From Leuctra nigra (Eukaryota; Arthropoda; Insecta; Plecoptera; Leuctridae), in assembly GCA_934045905.1 (NCBI GenBank), contig OW203768.1, positions 16,892,316 to 16,956,315 of the forward strand: a stretch of 64,000 nucleotides of DNA, in the 5' to 3' direction. Positions 9,280 to 21,742 of this stretch are shown piece after piece. The notes below the pieces were generated by a model. It was not told the origin of the DNA, did not search any database, and was given only the letters and a program-made list of their open reading frames with translations. A program made the translations under genes and the position numbers. Every line of letters starts with the position of its first letter. Position 1 is the stretch's first letter.

Positions 9280-10756
9280 ATGAGTTCAGGTATTTGAAAT
9301 CCAATATAACCATCCAAAATATCTATATCTACTAATATTTCAATAATAAATATTGGAATTTACGTAACGGAATGTTATTATTACAATTTACTATTACTTA
9401 GTTTAATTTTAAATCATATTCATTCAAATCATTGATAACTAGACAAGTAGGTAGCCGTATCTTTCTTTGTTTAGTAAATACAAAATAATACAAATACAAA
9501 GACAGCTTTCCGCCACTCACCACTCTAGCGCAACGAGCTGTCTTAGAGCTACGCGTAATACACAACAGAATGCGCTGATTATACTTTTGTGTCACCAACA
9601 TCGTCGAATGGCGCTTCGAAATGTTAAGAAATAGAATAAAGTGTGTGGCAATAAATCACTCTGGTCTCTCTTCAAAACATAATGATCTTTCGCCTTTTAC
9701 TAAAGATCACTGTGGAGAGGGACACAATGATGAGTCTATAAACAATTTTTGGAATGCCCGGCGTAAGCTGGGCAAATAAACAAGCAATGGTAATAATATC
9801 TCGAATTGTGGGATTTACGATAATTAGTTAGTGTCAGTCAGTCACAAGTTGTAATTGTTGCAATTCAATTTAATTCGTTCGATTGTCTTGTCACGTAAAT
9901 TATAAAAACGGTGCGGGTGGGGCCACCTTTACTTAGTTTAATTTTGACTGTATAAGTCACTAAAGTGAATTGGTCAGGAGAGCGGATACAAAATATTTTG
10001 ACTTAACTCATTCTGCACGGTTGGTACGATATGTCTAACTGAAAAATGTGTGCTTTGGAGAACTTAATTGGGTGTTTAAAACGTTGCATTTAGCACACTT
10101 TTAAAGCACAATTATTAGAAAATACAATTTATTCATGGAGTTACTTATTTAAAACTAAGTAAAAGCAGTTAAGTTACTGACTTGTCTGCTTGTTCCCCGT
10201 AGGCATCTGATTATATTCAACTGCCTGGTTACGCGCAAAACCAATTTTCAATAGGAATAAATTGTCTGATACGTACCTGGTTTTACTCTAAATGAAAAAC
10301 TTTGATAAAATGACTTAACTCATTTTGAGCAAAAATGTACTTACCCACTTATTTCCCGGGAGTAGTGATTATATGGCAAACGAAGTATATTCTGTCTGTG
10401 TCTGTTATATAAACGAAGTTGAAAATAATATAATATTTTAACCCGCCCGAACCACTATATTATTTAATGTAGCTAATGCCACAGCAGAGGTAAATTATGC
10501 TGCCATTTGCTGATGGAATGTGAATATATTAAAATGATGTCAAGTGCTGAATAAACATCTTGTCGACTGGCATATTGACGTCTCTGATAAACGACGCCGT
10601 AAGACGTCGAGACGCTTTCGAGGATGTATTGAAGCTATGTGAGACTTGAACTACATAGTAAACAATACGGAGCAAACAAACGATTGCATGTAATTGTTTT
10701 CTGCTCTAGACACTTTACTTCGGCTGCATCGGATTCCAGTTTTAGTTTTAATATTT
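9280..10756. other. AT-rich intergenic stretch
   Basis: No exon, RNA gene or clear repeat boundary recognised; a few short frames only. Confidence 0.4.
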
Positions 10757-10767
10757 GAATTCAATAT

Positions 10768-11497
10768 TTGAATATTTGAATAGTGAAGACAATCTGCAGC
10801 GATTACTTCATCAATTTAATATAACTGGAAAAACATATAACATGGAAATATCTGTTGAAAAGACCAAAACAATGGTAATAAGCAAGACGCCAGTTAGGTG
10901 TAAATTGGAAATTGATGGGAGTATAGTCGAGCAAGTTATGTCTTTCAAATATCTAGGTGTAGATATAACAAGCAGCAGAGACTTACTTCGTGAAGTTCAG
11001 CAGCAATCAATGAAAGCGGCGCAGGTAGCGGGATATCTGAGAAGCACTATTTGGAGGAATAAGTACATGCGTAGAGAATGCAAGAGCAGAATTTATAAAG
11101 TGATGGTGCGTCCGGTCTTGACATACGCAGCCGAAACCAGAGCGGAGACAGCAAAAACAAAGCAAAAGGCTAGGACTGTCGAGATGAGAGTTCTAAGATC
11201 CATAGCAGGAGTCACGCTTCTGGACTGTCAAAGAAGTGATGATATTAGGGAGCAATGTGGCGTTCAAGACGTGGTGGAATGGAATAAGATCAGGAAGAAG
11301 GAATGGAACAGCCATGTGGAGAGGATGGGAGATGAGCGACTTGCCCGCATTTGTAAACAGGGACGACCTTCGGGGAGAAGACTACCAGGACGACCGCTCA
11401 AGAGATGGGCAGATAGCTGGCAATCCTAGTCCTAGAGGAGAAAAGAAGAAGAGGCCGAGCAACAGGAGGAATCTCCTAGCTAACAGAAGAAGAAGAA
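10768..11497 (+). mobile_element. 5'-truncated non-LTR retrotransposon (reverse transcriptase C-terminus)
   Basis: The open frame to 11429 carries the thumb and C-terminal region of insect non-LTR reverse transcriptases. Visible are KTKTMVISK, FKYLGVDI, RIYKVMVRPVLTYAAET, EWNKIRKKEW, HVERMGDERL and GRPLKRWADSW. The palm and its YADD box are absent, so the element is 5' truncated. It ends in a (GAA)n-like tail. GAATTCAATAT is repeated at 10757-10767 and 11498-11508 as a target duplication, showing insertion by target-primed reverse transcription. It is dead without its 5' part. Clade is not assigned. Confidence 0.88.
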
Positions 11498-11519
11498 GAA
11501 TTCAATATAGCCGTTTATT

Positions 11520-11870
11520 TGGTTCCTGGTGGCCCCTGGTGGATAATAGTGGAAATGAGTTCAGGTCGGGTTCAGGCCCCATGCTGGCTTCGTTCAGGTT
11601 AGGTTCTGGCCAGAGTCTGGCGTCGTCAAGGCGCGATGCAGGCAAGGTGCTGGCCATACGGCACAATGCTGGCTACTTGCTGGCTGCGTGAAGGCCAGGA
11701 CTCTGGCAAGGTGAAGGCTGAGTGCTGGCCAGCCGGTACAGGCAACGTTCTGGCCAAAGCGACACATTTTTACTGGGCCGGTACCGGCCACGGCTTTTTG
11801 CCGGTACTGGGCCAGTACCGGTCAATTGCTCTGGCCGGTACCGGCAGCACTCTGGGTGTTTACTGGGGAG
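11520..11870. repeat. GC-rich degenerate minisatellite (CTGGCC / GGCCGGTACCGG)
   Basis: Irregular repeats of CTGGCC, GTGCTGGC and the palindromic GGCCGGTACCGGCC in an otherwise AT-rich setting. Reading frames run on both strands only because of the repeat composition. Confidence 0.75.
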
Positions 11871-12757
11871 TTTGTTATGTAGATTACCTACTGATATTAC
11901 CTACATACATTTGGCCAAAAGAAAAACGGCATTCGAAAGAATCAGATTGGCCTAAAAAGATTTGATGGCATCATCCGATTATGAACTTTGATCTGAACTT
12001 TGATGACTCAAGTAGTTTAGCTTTGATTTTATTGATAATAACAAATATTGATTGTCATAAGGAACCAGACCGTTTCTTCTTTATTTTGGCTTAGTGCACA
12101 TCCCAGATTCTGTATGTATTAACCTATTTAGTCGTTGTTTTCTTTGAAAATATCCTTCACGAATCTGATATTTGATATCGCATTTTCATTTTCTTCAACG
12201 TCTTTCAGTTTTCATTTTGATCAAACCTACTCATCTCTGTATCATATTTCATTACCTCCAGCTCTATATGGTTTCGTGTTCTTTGTCCTCGGCCAACGAA
12301 AGATTTCAATTCTGACGATGAGGGTGGATATATTGGTAAACATATTGTGTGGGACAAATCCAATACCATCATCTTGATGGCACGCACATTGTTCATCTTG
12401 ACAACGATATTTTGGGATCTAGTTAGTTCATACCTTGTGGTTAGAAAGAAGATATCTAGCGGATCTTTTGCTCTCAAGTAGATTAAACTTTGATTGAACG
12501 TTCATTCTAAGAATCCAAAAGGCATACTCTGGTTACGCGTTGTCACCATTGTTAATATTTCATTGGTGCAGGATTTCCATCTAAGTTTCAATTTCCGTAC
12601 CTTAGAGGTTGAAGGACATTATACTATTTTAAATTATTCTTGAGGGGGTTAATACAATCATTTTTGTAACGGTGACATAAGTCATTGTAGAGAATGCCTC
12701 AATATAACTTTATTAGTTGACACCTGTCAAATGGGAGAGGAGAGGTCCTACATCATT
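11871..12757. other. Intergenic, one shared repeat
   Basis: 11965-12065 resembles the intron-1 repeat at 6590-6680 (GATGGCATCATCCGA and TTGATAATAACAA). Nothing else was recognised. Confidence 0.4.
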
Positions 12758-13916
12758 ACTAGGAAAACGCTCAGTGTAACGCGTTGATGAGCGAGCACGA
12801 GTAAGTGCAAATTCTCGAACCAGAAATGCATACAGAACGCACAGAAAACATATACATATATACATATATATATGTATTACATATATAATTATACATATAC
12901 ATATATATACATATATAACATATATAATTTTTCATCGAAGTAAAAAATTCAAGAACTGTTTTCCTATTCAGCCTCAGTAGCATACAACACAACAACAACA
13001 GAAGAGCAGACCCTAAGTTTAAAAGCTTTCAAGACGCTCGTTAAGGATAAACTCGCTATCATTCAAGAAAGAGAATTCGTGAAGTAATAACATTGGAAGA
13101 CGACAATCAAGATCACACACATCCTGCTGAGAATGTTTTTTCAGTGGTTTTCCCTCAGCTAAAAAGCAAATGCTTGGATGTTCTTCCAATATTACCACTG
13201 ACATTGAAGCACAACTATGTATAATGACTATTATGAATAACTTAAGAAGAAATAGGTAAACGGTGAAGAGGTGAAGCAGCTGAAGAGAAGAGATGGATGT
13301 ATGGAAGATCAACGACTCGATTGTTGAATACAGACCAATTGTGTACCTATTTTATGTGCTCAATAAATTACATTATTATTATTATACATCCATATTGAAT
13401 TGAAAAATGATCCACTCAATCAACATAAATGTATCTACTTTTCATTGAAACGTGAAAATAGCAACAAAAAATCAGATCCATGTGGCAGTGGAAAACAGTT
13501 ATTTCGATACTTCATCTCTGACAGCTATTAAAAATGTCAATAAGTGCATACTTTCTTAACTGATAGGGCTGAAAATTTGTAATATAAGAGACGTAGTTGG
13601 TCTTAATGACCGTGCAAAATATGAGTTTGATCAGAATTATCGAAGATCATTTTCATTTTTCAACCTATCAGGAGATATTTATTTAAATGTTAATCAATGA
13701 ATGGATTTCAAAAAAATTAGGGTCTGGAAACAGAGGAGGTTGTCTCTACATGTGTGCAAAATTTCAGATCGATCGGTGAAACGGTGCGACATCAATCATT
13801 TATCATTTTATCATTTTATCATTTTATCTGCTCCAGATAGCAGCCAAAAAAAACAACAAAAAAAACAGAGGTCCGTGTCAAAAGAGCCAAAAGAGACGCT
13901 CGCTTCGCTCGCTCAA
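12758..13916 (-). mobile_element. GAGC-family element (reverse orientation)
   Basis: Bounded by ACTAGGAAAACGCTCAGTG and GACGCTCGCTTCGCTCGCTCAA, both in reverse orientation. The interior holds a (TA/CATA)n microsatellite at about 12850-12930 and the typical module CAAAATTTCAGATCGATCGG upstream of the A-rich GAGGTCCGTGTC block. No ORF. Confidence 0.75.
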
Positions 13917-14640
13917 CAAACGCGTACTAGAATATGGACTTCCGTCCTTCTACCCCTGAAGTCAGATATTATGTCCGCCATATGAAAGGTATACCTGAAA
14001 AAGTCAGTTTCTTGTCAAATGTGTAAGTTTTCACGGCTAAAGTTCACTGTGGTGCAAATGAAACTCAGGCCGTTCTGGATCGATCTAAAAGTGGGCTTTT
14101 TGCAAGTTACAACTTACTAAAATACAAGAAGTACCAAGTACAACAAACTGCTAAATATGCGTTATAAATCGCTAGAATTGGAGCTCATTTATTATTTTCT
14201 CTCTTCTCTTGTGGTAGTACAGGATCGTAAAAACAGGATTGCAAATTTTTTCATAAAAAACAATGAAGTCTGAAAATGTTTACATTGTGTGAGCAATGAT
14301 TTCGAGACCAATGACCTCTATTTTAAATCATATTTATATAGGTACCTAATACAAGGCCGGAAACCTTTTTATTTGTAATGTATTGCATTTTGTATTGCTT
14401 TGAGACAGCTCTTTGCCACGTCTTCTGTTAGCGAACTTTTAACACACTGCGCATTGCGCATTGCAATACCATTGCATTGCAATTGCGCATTGCAATAACA
14501 CGCATTGCGGCGGCAGGTATAGCTCGTTAAATAGGAACTATATTGTTAAAAACATTATTAATTAAAGTATACCGCCTATAGTTATAGTAAGCTTACTTGG
14601 TAACAGGATTTTACACACTGTTGTTTGCAATAAAACAAGT
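13917..14640. other. Intergenic with GCGCATTGCAAT repeats
   Basis: 14445-14515 has several overlapping TGCGCATTGCAAT words (partly palindromic). No exon recognised. Confidence 0.4.
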
Positions 14641-14646
14641 TTTATT
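14641..14646 (-). terminator. Polyadenylation signal of the candidate small gene
   Basis: AATAAA on the minus strand, 72 bases past the stop of the 63-codon frame. Confidence 0.35.
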
Positions 14647-14717
14647 GATTTGTATTGGATTTGACAAATTGGAAAACGTCAGATTTTGAAGATCGTTCCA
14701 CATTTCAAAATTGCCGC

Positions 14718-14909
14718 TCAAAAACTGATGTATTCAGAAAGAGTAGTATTTCCAATCTTCCGATCGTCAATGATAAGACGTCTTCCTCCGGGTGTTCGCG
14801 GGTATGCCGACCGTCTCATCCACTCATTGACGCTCGGCGGTCCGATTTCACTGCCTCCTACATGACTGGTCGCTGACTGCATGTTCAGCTTGGTTCCGCG
14901 GACAGACAT
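14718..14909 (-). CDS. Candidate small gene, 63 codons, unrecognised
   Basis: The frame runs from ATG 14907-14909 to TGA at 14718-14720 and is GC-richer than its surroundings. The N-terminus is MSVRGTKLNMQSATSH; it later contains WMRRSAYPRTPGGRRL. Directly upstream on the same strand is CGGCCATCTTGGAT, a YY1/pho-type motif common at 5' ends of animal genes. An AATAAA lies at 14641-14646, 72 bases beyond the stop. Together these suggest a compact intronless gene or a retrocopy. The longer upstream frame (to 15056) is AT-rich and probably not coding. No domain was recognised. Confidence 0.4.
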   Translation of the reverse strand: MSVRGTKLNMQSATSHVGGSEIGPPSVNEWMRRSAYPRTPGGRRLIIDDRKIGNTTLSEYISF

Positions 14910-15109
14910 CACCAGGCCGATATCCAAGATGGCCGGTGTAAACAAACAAAGAACTGTCAGGAAGTGTTTTAAATAATATTTCACGTGAAGTTTCACTAAA
15001 ATACATATGTTTATGAATTTGAAACATATTAAAAGTGTTGTTAGTGTTTTATTCAATATAAATCAGTGTAAATATGATATAATCGTGTTGTGGTGTTGAT
15101 AATAACAAA

Positions 15110-15551
15110 ACAATTGAGAAAGTGAGGGAAGCTGTGGCCGTCATTCATTTTCAAGGCTCGTTTTTGCAGCAGTGTCCAGGACAAACCGTTCAACAAATCG
15201 GCATGCAACTTTGCACACATACTGAGTAGGTATTGTAAACCAAGTGGTCTCTAAGATTAATGAACATGATCATGTGTTTTTTAAAATTTAAACTGGACGC
15301 TCGACCAATATTGTAAATTTTCAGAGTATCTATAATCTGTCGTTAAAAGTCTGTGTCGTCTGTGTGTTTTACATTTTAAGCGTTCTTGGATATATTTGTC
15401 ATTTCGTGATAGAAATGTCAGGTTTTTATAACTGCTCCGTTGTTGATGCATTTGTTCGGCTCTTTCCAAGATTTGTAGAGCATAAAACTTTCGAATTCGC
15501 ATGCAATACGAAGGCTTGCTTATCAACGCATTACACAGAGCGTTTTCCTAG
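15110..15551 (+). mobile_element. GAGC-family element, divergent 5' end
   Basis: The 3' end is clear (TTATCAACGCATTACACAGA, then GCGTTTTCCTAG). The 5' end is only TTGAGAAAGTGAG-like. Short (about 440 bp) and non-coding. Confidence 0.6.
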
Positions 15552-16201
15552 TTACATATTTTTTCCTTACTTTTAAAAAATGTGATGTGATTAATTTTGA
15601 ATGAATCATATATTTTTCTTCTATAAGTCTGTTTTATTAATTTGCATGCTTTTATAGTTTATAAAATACAGTATAATATTTTTTTCTGATGACGTTTTCT
15701 TTATTAGACTACCAATTATTTTAGCGTGTTACGAATTGTTCTTACAAAATACAATACAAATTCCATCTATACTGGCTATTGCCCTGTACACAATTTCTAC
15801 ACCATTATGAATATCCCTGGGATAATGATGTCCTCTAGAAACGTAATTAACAAACGCGCCATATACACACTGACCTACAACAGTGTCTTGTAATAATGGG
15901 ACTGTACTTAACTACCCCTTTGTACATTGTAACGGACACTCTGTAAGGATTATTATGCAATTTGCAGTTAAAATCGTGTCTCTTGTTTATACGTGTAGGC
16001 AAACCAGGAGATTATTATTATGATTTGAGATGCATATTGCAGTAAATAATTTATAATTAACTTCACAAACAGAATAGGTCTGAAGTTACGTACGGCGAGG
16101 TACTTATCATGAAAATGTCGAACAAAATAAGAACCATCAAAATTATCCGTTTATAAATGTATGGGTGTAAGACAATATTTAAAATCAAACTAATATTGTA
16201 A
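15552..16201. other. AT-rich intergenic stretch
   Basis: No feature recognised. Confidence 0.4.
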
Positions 16202-16733
16202 TTGAGCGAGCGTATAATATATAACCATCACTACGGGATTTTATGGAACTTTCTCAGAGTGATTTCTTTTGTGTTTGTTTCGTTGTAGGCAATGTTAAGG
16301 TCACACCGTTCAACCTTAGAGACATTAGACCACTAATTCCTCTAAGGTTCAACCAATTAGTCTGTAATTTTGCACACACACTAATGTCATATGAGCAGTC
16401 ACTTATATAGTTTTTGAAACATATCCTGTAATTGGTTGGAAATTGAAAATGGAACTGCTAATATTATGTGAGTTTTTAAAAATGTTCAGACAAATCAGTC
16501 AAGAAATTCAAGGGCTATTGACATTTTACGGACGTTTTATGCTTGTTTTGAAGTATTTGTCAAATGTATAAAAATGTTTCAAAGAATTTATCACTGTTCC
16601 TTCGACACATTTGATAATATTGTCTTCCTAGCTATTTCCAATGTAATTTATAGAGCAGCTACTTTCACACGAATATTAATTCGCAAGCAATACGAAGGCT
16701 CACTTATCAACGCGTTACACAGAGCGTTTTCAA
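16202..16733 (+). mobile_element. GAGC-family element
   Basis: Starts TTGAGCGAGCGTATAAT and ends TCAACGCGTTACACAGAGCG then TTTTCAAG (CTAG eroded to CAAG). The interior has TCTGTAATTTTGCACACACA, the family module. Confidence 0.7.
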
Positions 16734-18950
16734 GTTATTTCTGAGGAATTAACAATTCCAATTCAATATTTTATAAAATATTGCAATATGATTCCCGATA
16801 GTCTCTTTATTATATGTTTCTTCACAAATAACTACGGAAAGCTCGTGTTTCAAATATTAACTTTCGACGCCATTTTGTGCGTTCCTTTCCTATACATATA
16901 CATTTCGCCGTGACGTATCAAATCCTTAACATTTGTGCGTCCGACTGTACTCCGATGGGAATTACACGCAATTTTCCAGCTGTTCCTCATGTTTACTCAG
17001 ACTGTACATGTGACTTGAGTCTGACAGATGTAAGGGCAGGTTAATTAAGGGGAAGGAAGAGCCTCTGAATGAGGACCTCGGCTGGAAAGCAGTTATCGCC
17101 CCGTCTCGTTGAAGATAGACTAGATGTTAAAGCGACAAAGTTGTGGAGAATGAATTGCAGATTATGCAGCGTTGACCACTTATTTGAAATTTTTAATCAC
17201 CTTAAAGTTATAAGTAGTTATATGTTGCGTAATTATTGAGTAAATAAAACTAATAATTTTAAAAATTGGTTCAACGACGCTTAAACTAGATTTAATTTCA
17301 AGCAACTTTGCTCTTGAAACTTTTTTTCTAACTTGATCGGTAGAGGCACAATTTGCTTTCTCACACCATCAATGTTATGAGTTTTGCATAAAACCAGGGG
17401 CACTGAAACCGACTGAAGTTGCAAGTAAACATTCTGGGAGTTCCAGTAACGGTGTGGAAGGGGATGATGGGAGGGTCCTAAGAGACAGCATGGAAATATA
17501 AATAGTGCACTGATAGCGAGAGTTTGTATGTCAACAATAATCATCAGTTTCCCCGGCATTTACACAATCAACGACGACTGGAGACAGACGGACCTCAGAG
17601 TTGTCTAAATCATCTTACCTAATTTATAAAAATCTATCTATCATAAAGTGTATACCGTCTAAAATGTTGGAAATGGCCTAAAATTAAATTTTCATTGTAA
17701 GTAAATAAAATGTAAGTGAAAATTTTCAGAAACATAGAATGTTGATATTCAAAACAGCCATGTACAAATCTTCCCAACAATTTAATTTATCATAAGAAAA
17801 TTCGCTGTTGTATTAATAAAGACTTCACTTAATATTATTTTTTATGCTATTTTTTTAATTTTAATTTGAATATGTATGTTTTTTTGAAGATATAAATATA
17901 TTTTTGCTAATTGAGTAACTGTTGAAATCGGCAACACTTCTCTAAGCATCCATAATAATTCACTGTAAATAGTAGCATCTCGGGCTATCTATTATTCTTG
18001 AGTCAATCTCGGCAAGGTTATGTCACGATGTGTATTTATTCTCATTGTGACAACAATGTCGAACAGTTTTCCCGTCTACAATTACTAGTGCAGAATAACA
18101 GATGAATTTCGACGCTCGCTAAGAGCACATCAATGTGTGTCCCTAATGTATGCACTTTTTTATTATTTATAACTGAAAACTGTATGTTATAAAGGTAAAG
18201 AAATATTTTTGGTTGCAATGTGTATCATAGCAACTGAATGATAATTATACATTGTACGTGTTATTTCACACGTTAATCCCGAACACAGGTTTAGGTCACC
18301 GATAGCAATGATTTGTCAGACAAACGGCGAATAATTATTTAATTGTTGTATTGACCGTTATCATTACTCCAACCATTCCATTAAAAAAAAAATCGATGTA
18401 GGTGTCAAAGGTTTCAAAATATAAAATATTAAGTGTGTGACTTTTTGTTGATTTTTTCTACTAGTTTTGAGCAATGAAATAATATATGATATTATTTCAA
18501 AATTTCAACATCGTGTTACCTAATTCATTGATTTATAAATTTCACAACATAGCACTAATATAGTCCGGAGAAAAGGCTGGAAATATTCATGTGTATTTTT
18601 ATTACTTTATTTCATTATTTTTCGTATTTTCTACTCTCTACTTACAAGAAGTAGACAGTAGACAGTGTCTACATTCTACTACAAGAACCACATGCACAAA
18701 AACTAAAATGATTTTCCTGCTCTGATTGCGATAATATTATTCTCTTAGTAAAGAACCCAGAGAGAAATGAGACTACCTATACCTATTCGTAAACAAATTT
18801 GTCCAATGGCCTTTAAATACTCTCAGGTGGTGAAATAAGATCTGTGTCATATATCGCCGTTATAATGGTTGGAATAAAAATCAATAAAAGGATTTGCAAT
18901 CTTTGAATCTATTAGATAAGTGTTGAACACTTTATTGCGTGTGATTATTC
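16734..18950. other. Non-repetitive intergenic stretch
   Basis: This 2.2 kb holds little recognisable repeat. 16860-17160 is GC-richer and could be regulatory or exon-bearing, but no splice-bounded frame stood out apart from the doubtful frame at 17281-17559. Confidence 0.35.
17281..17559 (-). CDS. Doubtful 92-codon frame with signal-like N-terminus
   Basis: ATG-initiated, with hydrophobic N-terminus MPGKLMIIVDIQTLAISALF and a possible cleavage after a Cys pair. The rest has no recognised domain. There is no AATAAA near the stop on this strand, and a possible 3' splice site (CTGTCTCTTAG) lies inside, so it may instead overlap an exon in another frame. Confidence 0.18.
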   Translation of the reverse strand: MPGKLMIIVDIQTLAISALFIFPCCLLGPSHHPLPHRYWNSQNVYLQLQSVSVPLVLCKTHNIDGVRKQIVPLPIKLEKKFQEQSCLKLNLV

Positions 18951-19139
18951 TTGATCCTCGATGATTTTGTTCGTGTTGTGAAAGTGATGCTAATTATGTC
19001 ATTTGAGTTGGTAACCAGTCTGGACCCAGCGATCATAACAACAATACTCGGGGTATCAGATCTCACTTCTGTTTACATTTTTTGCATGGGAACTAAAGTC
19101 GGAAGAAAACATTCATATCAAACATTGTTCCCAGTTAGA

Positions 19140-19340
19140 CCAATCACAGTAATGACAACAAATTCGTCCCCAAATCTGATCCCGCCTTATTTACCTATAA
19201 AAACCCCGCCCACAATAGCAATTAGAGCTGATTCTCTAGGAGCAGTCAGCCGGTCCTTCCCCTTAAACGCTCTAGATCGGTCCAGCGCAGCATCACGGCG
19301 TCGGCAAAGCAGATATCTACGTGGCCTACGTGTCTCATCA
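19140..19340 (+). promoter_or_regulatory. GC-richer promoter-like segment (CCAAT, TATAAAA)
   Basis: ACCAATCAC at about 19139, then TATAAAAACCCCGCCC at about 19196 and a GC-rich stretch with GAGCAGTCAGCCGG about 45 bases on. Composition contrasts with the flanks. It could be a solo LTR core or a host promoter; no LTR ends were found. A 164-codon frame spans it but looks non-coding. Confidence 0.3.
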
Positions 19341-19733
19341 GTGAAGAACAAGAAGAATTGGATCAAAAGGGAGGACTACGTGCGGGTTGCCGACATATAT
19401 CACGGAGGAAAAAGCATAAGCTGTACGAGCGTGCATCGTGAATAGATAAAACGGGTTCCTCACAAAATACTTGTTTTGATCGTAATTTAGACGTAGTCGC
19501 TTCGAAAATGGGAACGAAAACATTTGCATTTTTCTCGTTTTGAGTTGTATTACCTTGGTTGCTATGGTAACAGACCACAATCTTGTTTATATTGCTAGGG
19601 GACAAGCAATTTCTCAATAGTTTAATCTTATTTTAAATACAGTTGATGAAAGAATGATAATAACAAGAAATACAAAAATAGTGTACTATTACTGTTTCCT
19701 TTCTTTTGTAACAAATCATTAATAAGGATATAA

Positions 19734-20322
19734 TTGAGCGAGCGAATCGAGCGACTCCATTTGGATCTTTTGGCACGGACTTCTCTTTTTTCTGTACTGA
19801 GGCTATATACAGGTAATAGTTTTTTTCCGATCCAGCTGAAATTTTGCAAACATGTACGGACCATTTCTAGGCGTTGAATACCATATTTTTTTTTTAAAAC
19901 CGCTGATTGGTTCAAATTAAAAAAAAAATCGATTGGTTGGTCCAATGATACAATCAATTTGAAATTTTAATAAGTTACGACCAACATTGTCCTCAATCTT
20001 ACAAAGTTTCAGCAAAATCTTCCCAATAGTTAAAATTTAAAACCTGTGATTTTTTCAATTTCATTAGAACCGAAAACTTTGCATGGTCATTGGGACCAAC
20101 ATTTTAGATATTTTTGCCAATTTTCAGACTAATCTATCGTTATCTTCAAAAAGTTATTGTCATTTTAAGGAAATTTTGTTCTATAATCTTGAAATATTTA
20201 CAAATGTATGCCAATAATTTCAATTAGTAATGCCATCTTGATGCTTCAGTTCCAAGGCAGAGCAGAGACTTTCAAACGCATATCAAATCGCTTATCAACG
20301 CGGTACACAGAGCGTTTTCCTT
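19734..20322 (+). mobile_element. GAGC-family element
   Basis: Starts TTGAGCGAGCGAATCGAGCG and ends CAACGCGGTACACAGAGCG then TTTTCCTTG. The interior has the GGCACGGACTTCTC block, CGATCCAGCTGAAATTTTGC, and repeated ACCAACATTGT...TTTCAGC modules. Confidence 0.8.
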
Positions 20323-20333
20323 GTTAATATCTT

Positions 20334-21736
20334 ACTAGGAAAACGCTCAGTGTAACGCGTTGATGAGCGAGCAGTGTTGAATCCAGGCATACCTCGGGGG
20401 GGGGCACTGCCCCCCCCGAGGTATGCATGTGCCCTCCCCGGCACAAATACCTATTCAAAATACTTTCAAAATAATATGTGAAAAAAACACGTAAAAATAG
20501 ACGGATCATGTCTAAATCCTTCCAAAACGGTTAGAATTGAGTTAAAATTACAAAAAAAATTCGGGGCTGTGCACCCCGGACATCTATATCCTGATAAGTT
20601 CAATAAATTTACCTATTCTTAAATCTCTTAGAACATTTTTTGGATATTTTGCAATTTATAATTCCCCAAAATAGCTATACACTGTGATTCAAAATTGTAC
20701 CTAAACGAATGACCTTGATCAAAAAATTTCTCGGGGGCTATGCCCCGAACCCCCTGTTTTCCACTGTGACTTTTCAAAATATATTACGTATAATAATTGC
20801 TTTGTGCTTTGTACAACTACAAGCATATTCATAAATTAACTCTACCCCCCCCCCCCCCCATCCCCGAAACACCAACATCCAAAAAGTACCCCAAAAATAT
20901 GCCACCCCCAACTATTCAAGTGCCCCTCCCGAGAAAAATGTCTGGATTCAACACTGTGAGCGAGCACGGGTACGTGCAAATTCTCGAACCGGAAATGCGT
21001 ACACAACGTAAAGAAAACATTATACATCCATATTTAATTGAAATATGATCACATCAATCAATAAAAAAGTATATTATTTTGCTTTTCATCGAAACTTGAA
21101 AATAGCATCTAAGCACCCATGGTAAATATAGCAAATCAGATCAATTCAAGTGGCACTGGAAAACATTCATTTCGATACTTCATTACTGACAGATATTAAA
21201 AATGTCAATAAGTTCATACGTTCTTAAATGATTGGGATGACATTTTGTAAAATAAGAGATAATGTTGGTCTTAATGATCATGCAAAATATGAGTTTGATC
21301 AGAATTATCGAATACCGTTTTCATTTTTCAGCCTATCAGGAGACATTTATTTAAATTTTAACCAATGAATGGATTTCAAATATAATTAGGGCCTGCAAAC
21401 AGATAAGGTTGGGTTTACATGTGTGCAAAATTTCAGCTCGATCGAAGAAAAACTCTGACCTGTATAGCCAAAATATGAATTTGATCAGAATTATCGAAGA
21501 CCGTTTTAATTTTTCAGCCTATCAGGAGATATTTATTTAAATTTTAACCAATGAATGGATTTCAAAAAAATTAGGGTCTGCAAACAGAGAAGGTTGATTT
21601 TACATGTGTGCAAAATTTCAGATCGATCGCTGAAAAGGTGCAACCTGTGTATCGGCTATTAGCAGAAAAAAAAAAAAAAAAAAACAGAGGTCCGTGCCAA
21701 ACGAGCCAAAAGGAGACGCTCGCTTCGCTCGCTCAA
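20334..21736 (-). mobile_element. GAGC-family element (reverse), interrupted by a hAT MITE
   Basis: Begins ACTAGGAAAACGCTCAGTG and ends GACGCTCGCTTCGCTCGCTCAA. The hAT element 20372-20956 has inserted in its terminal GAGCGAG block, duplicating TGAGCGAG. The interior repeats a module (ATTATCGAA...TTTCAGCCTATCAGGAGA) at least twice. Confidence 0.82.
20372..20956. mobile_element. hAT-type MITE nested in a GAGC element
   Basis: TIRs CAGTGTTGAATCCAG and CTGGATTCAACACTG bound the element. TGAGCGAG is duplicated at 20364-20371 and 20957-20964 (8 bp, hAT). Sub-terminal G- and C-runs occur (GGGGGGGGCACTGCCCCCCC, and a run of C at about 20847). The interior CCGAACCCCC block recurs around E2 (32000-32041 and 37311-37400). 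Confidence 0.92.
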
Positions 21737-21742
21737 TAAGTT

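Noticed and set aside
18951..19445. 164-codon plus-strand frame
   Set aside because: Spans a promoter-like GC island; no domain, biased residues typical of chance frames in GC-richer DNA.
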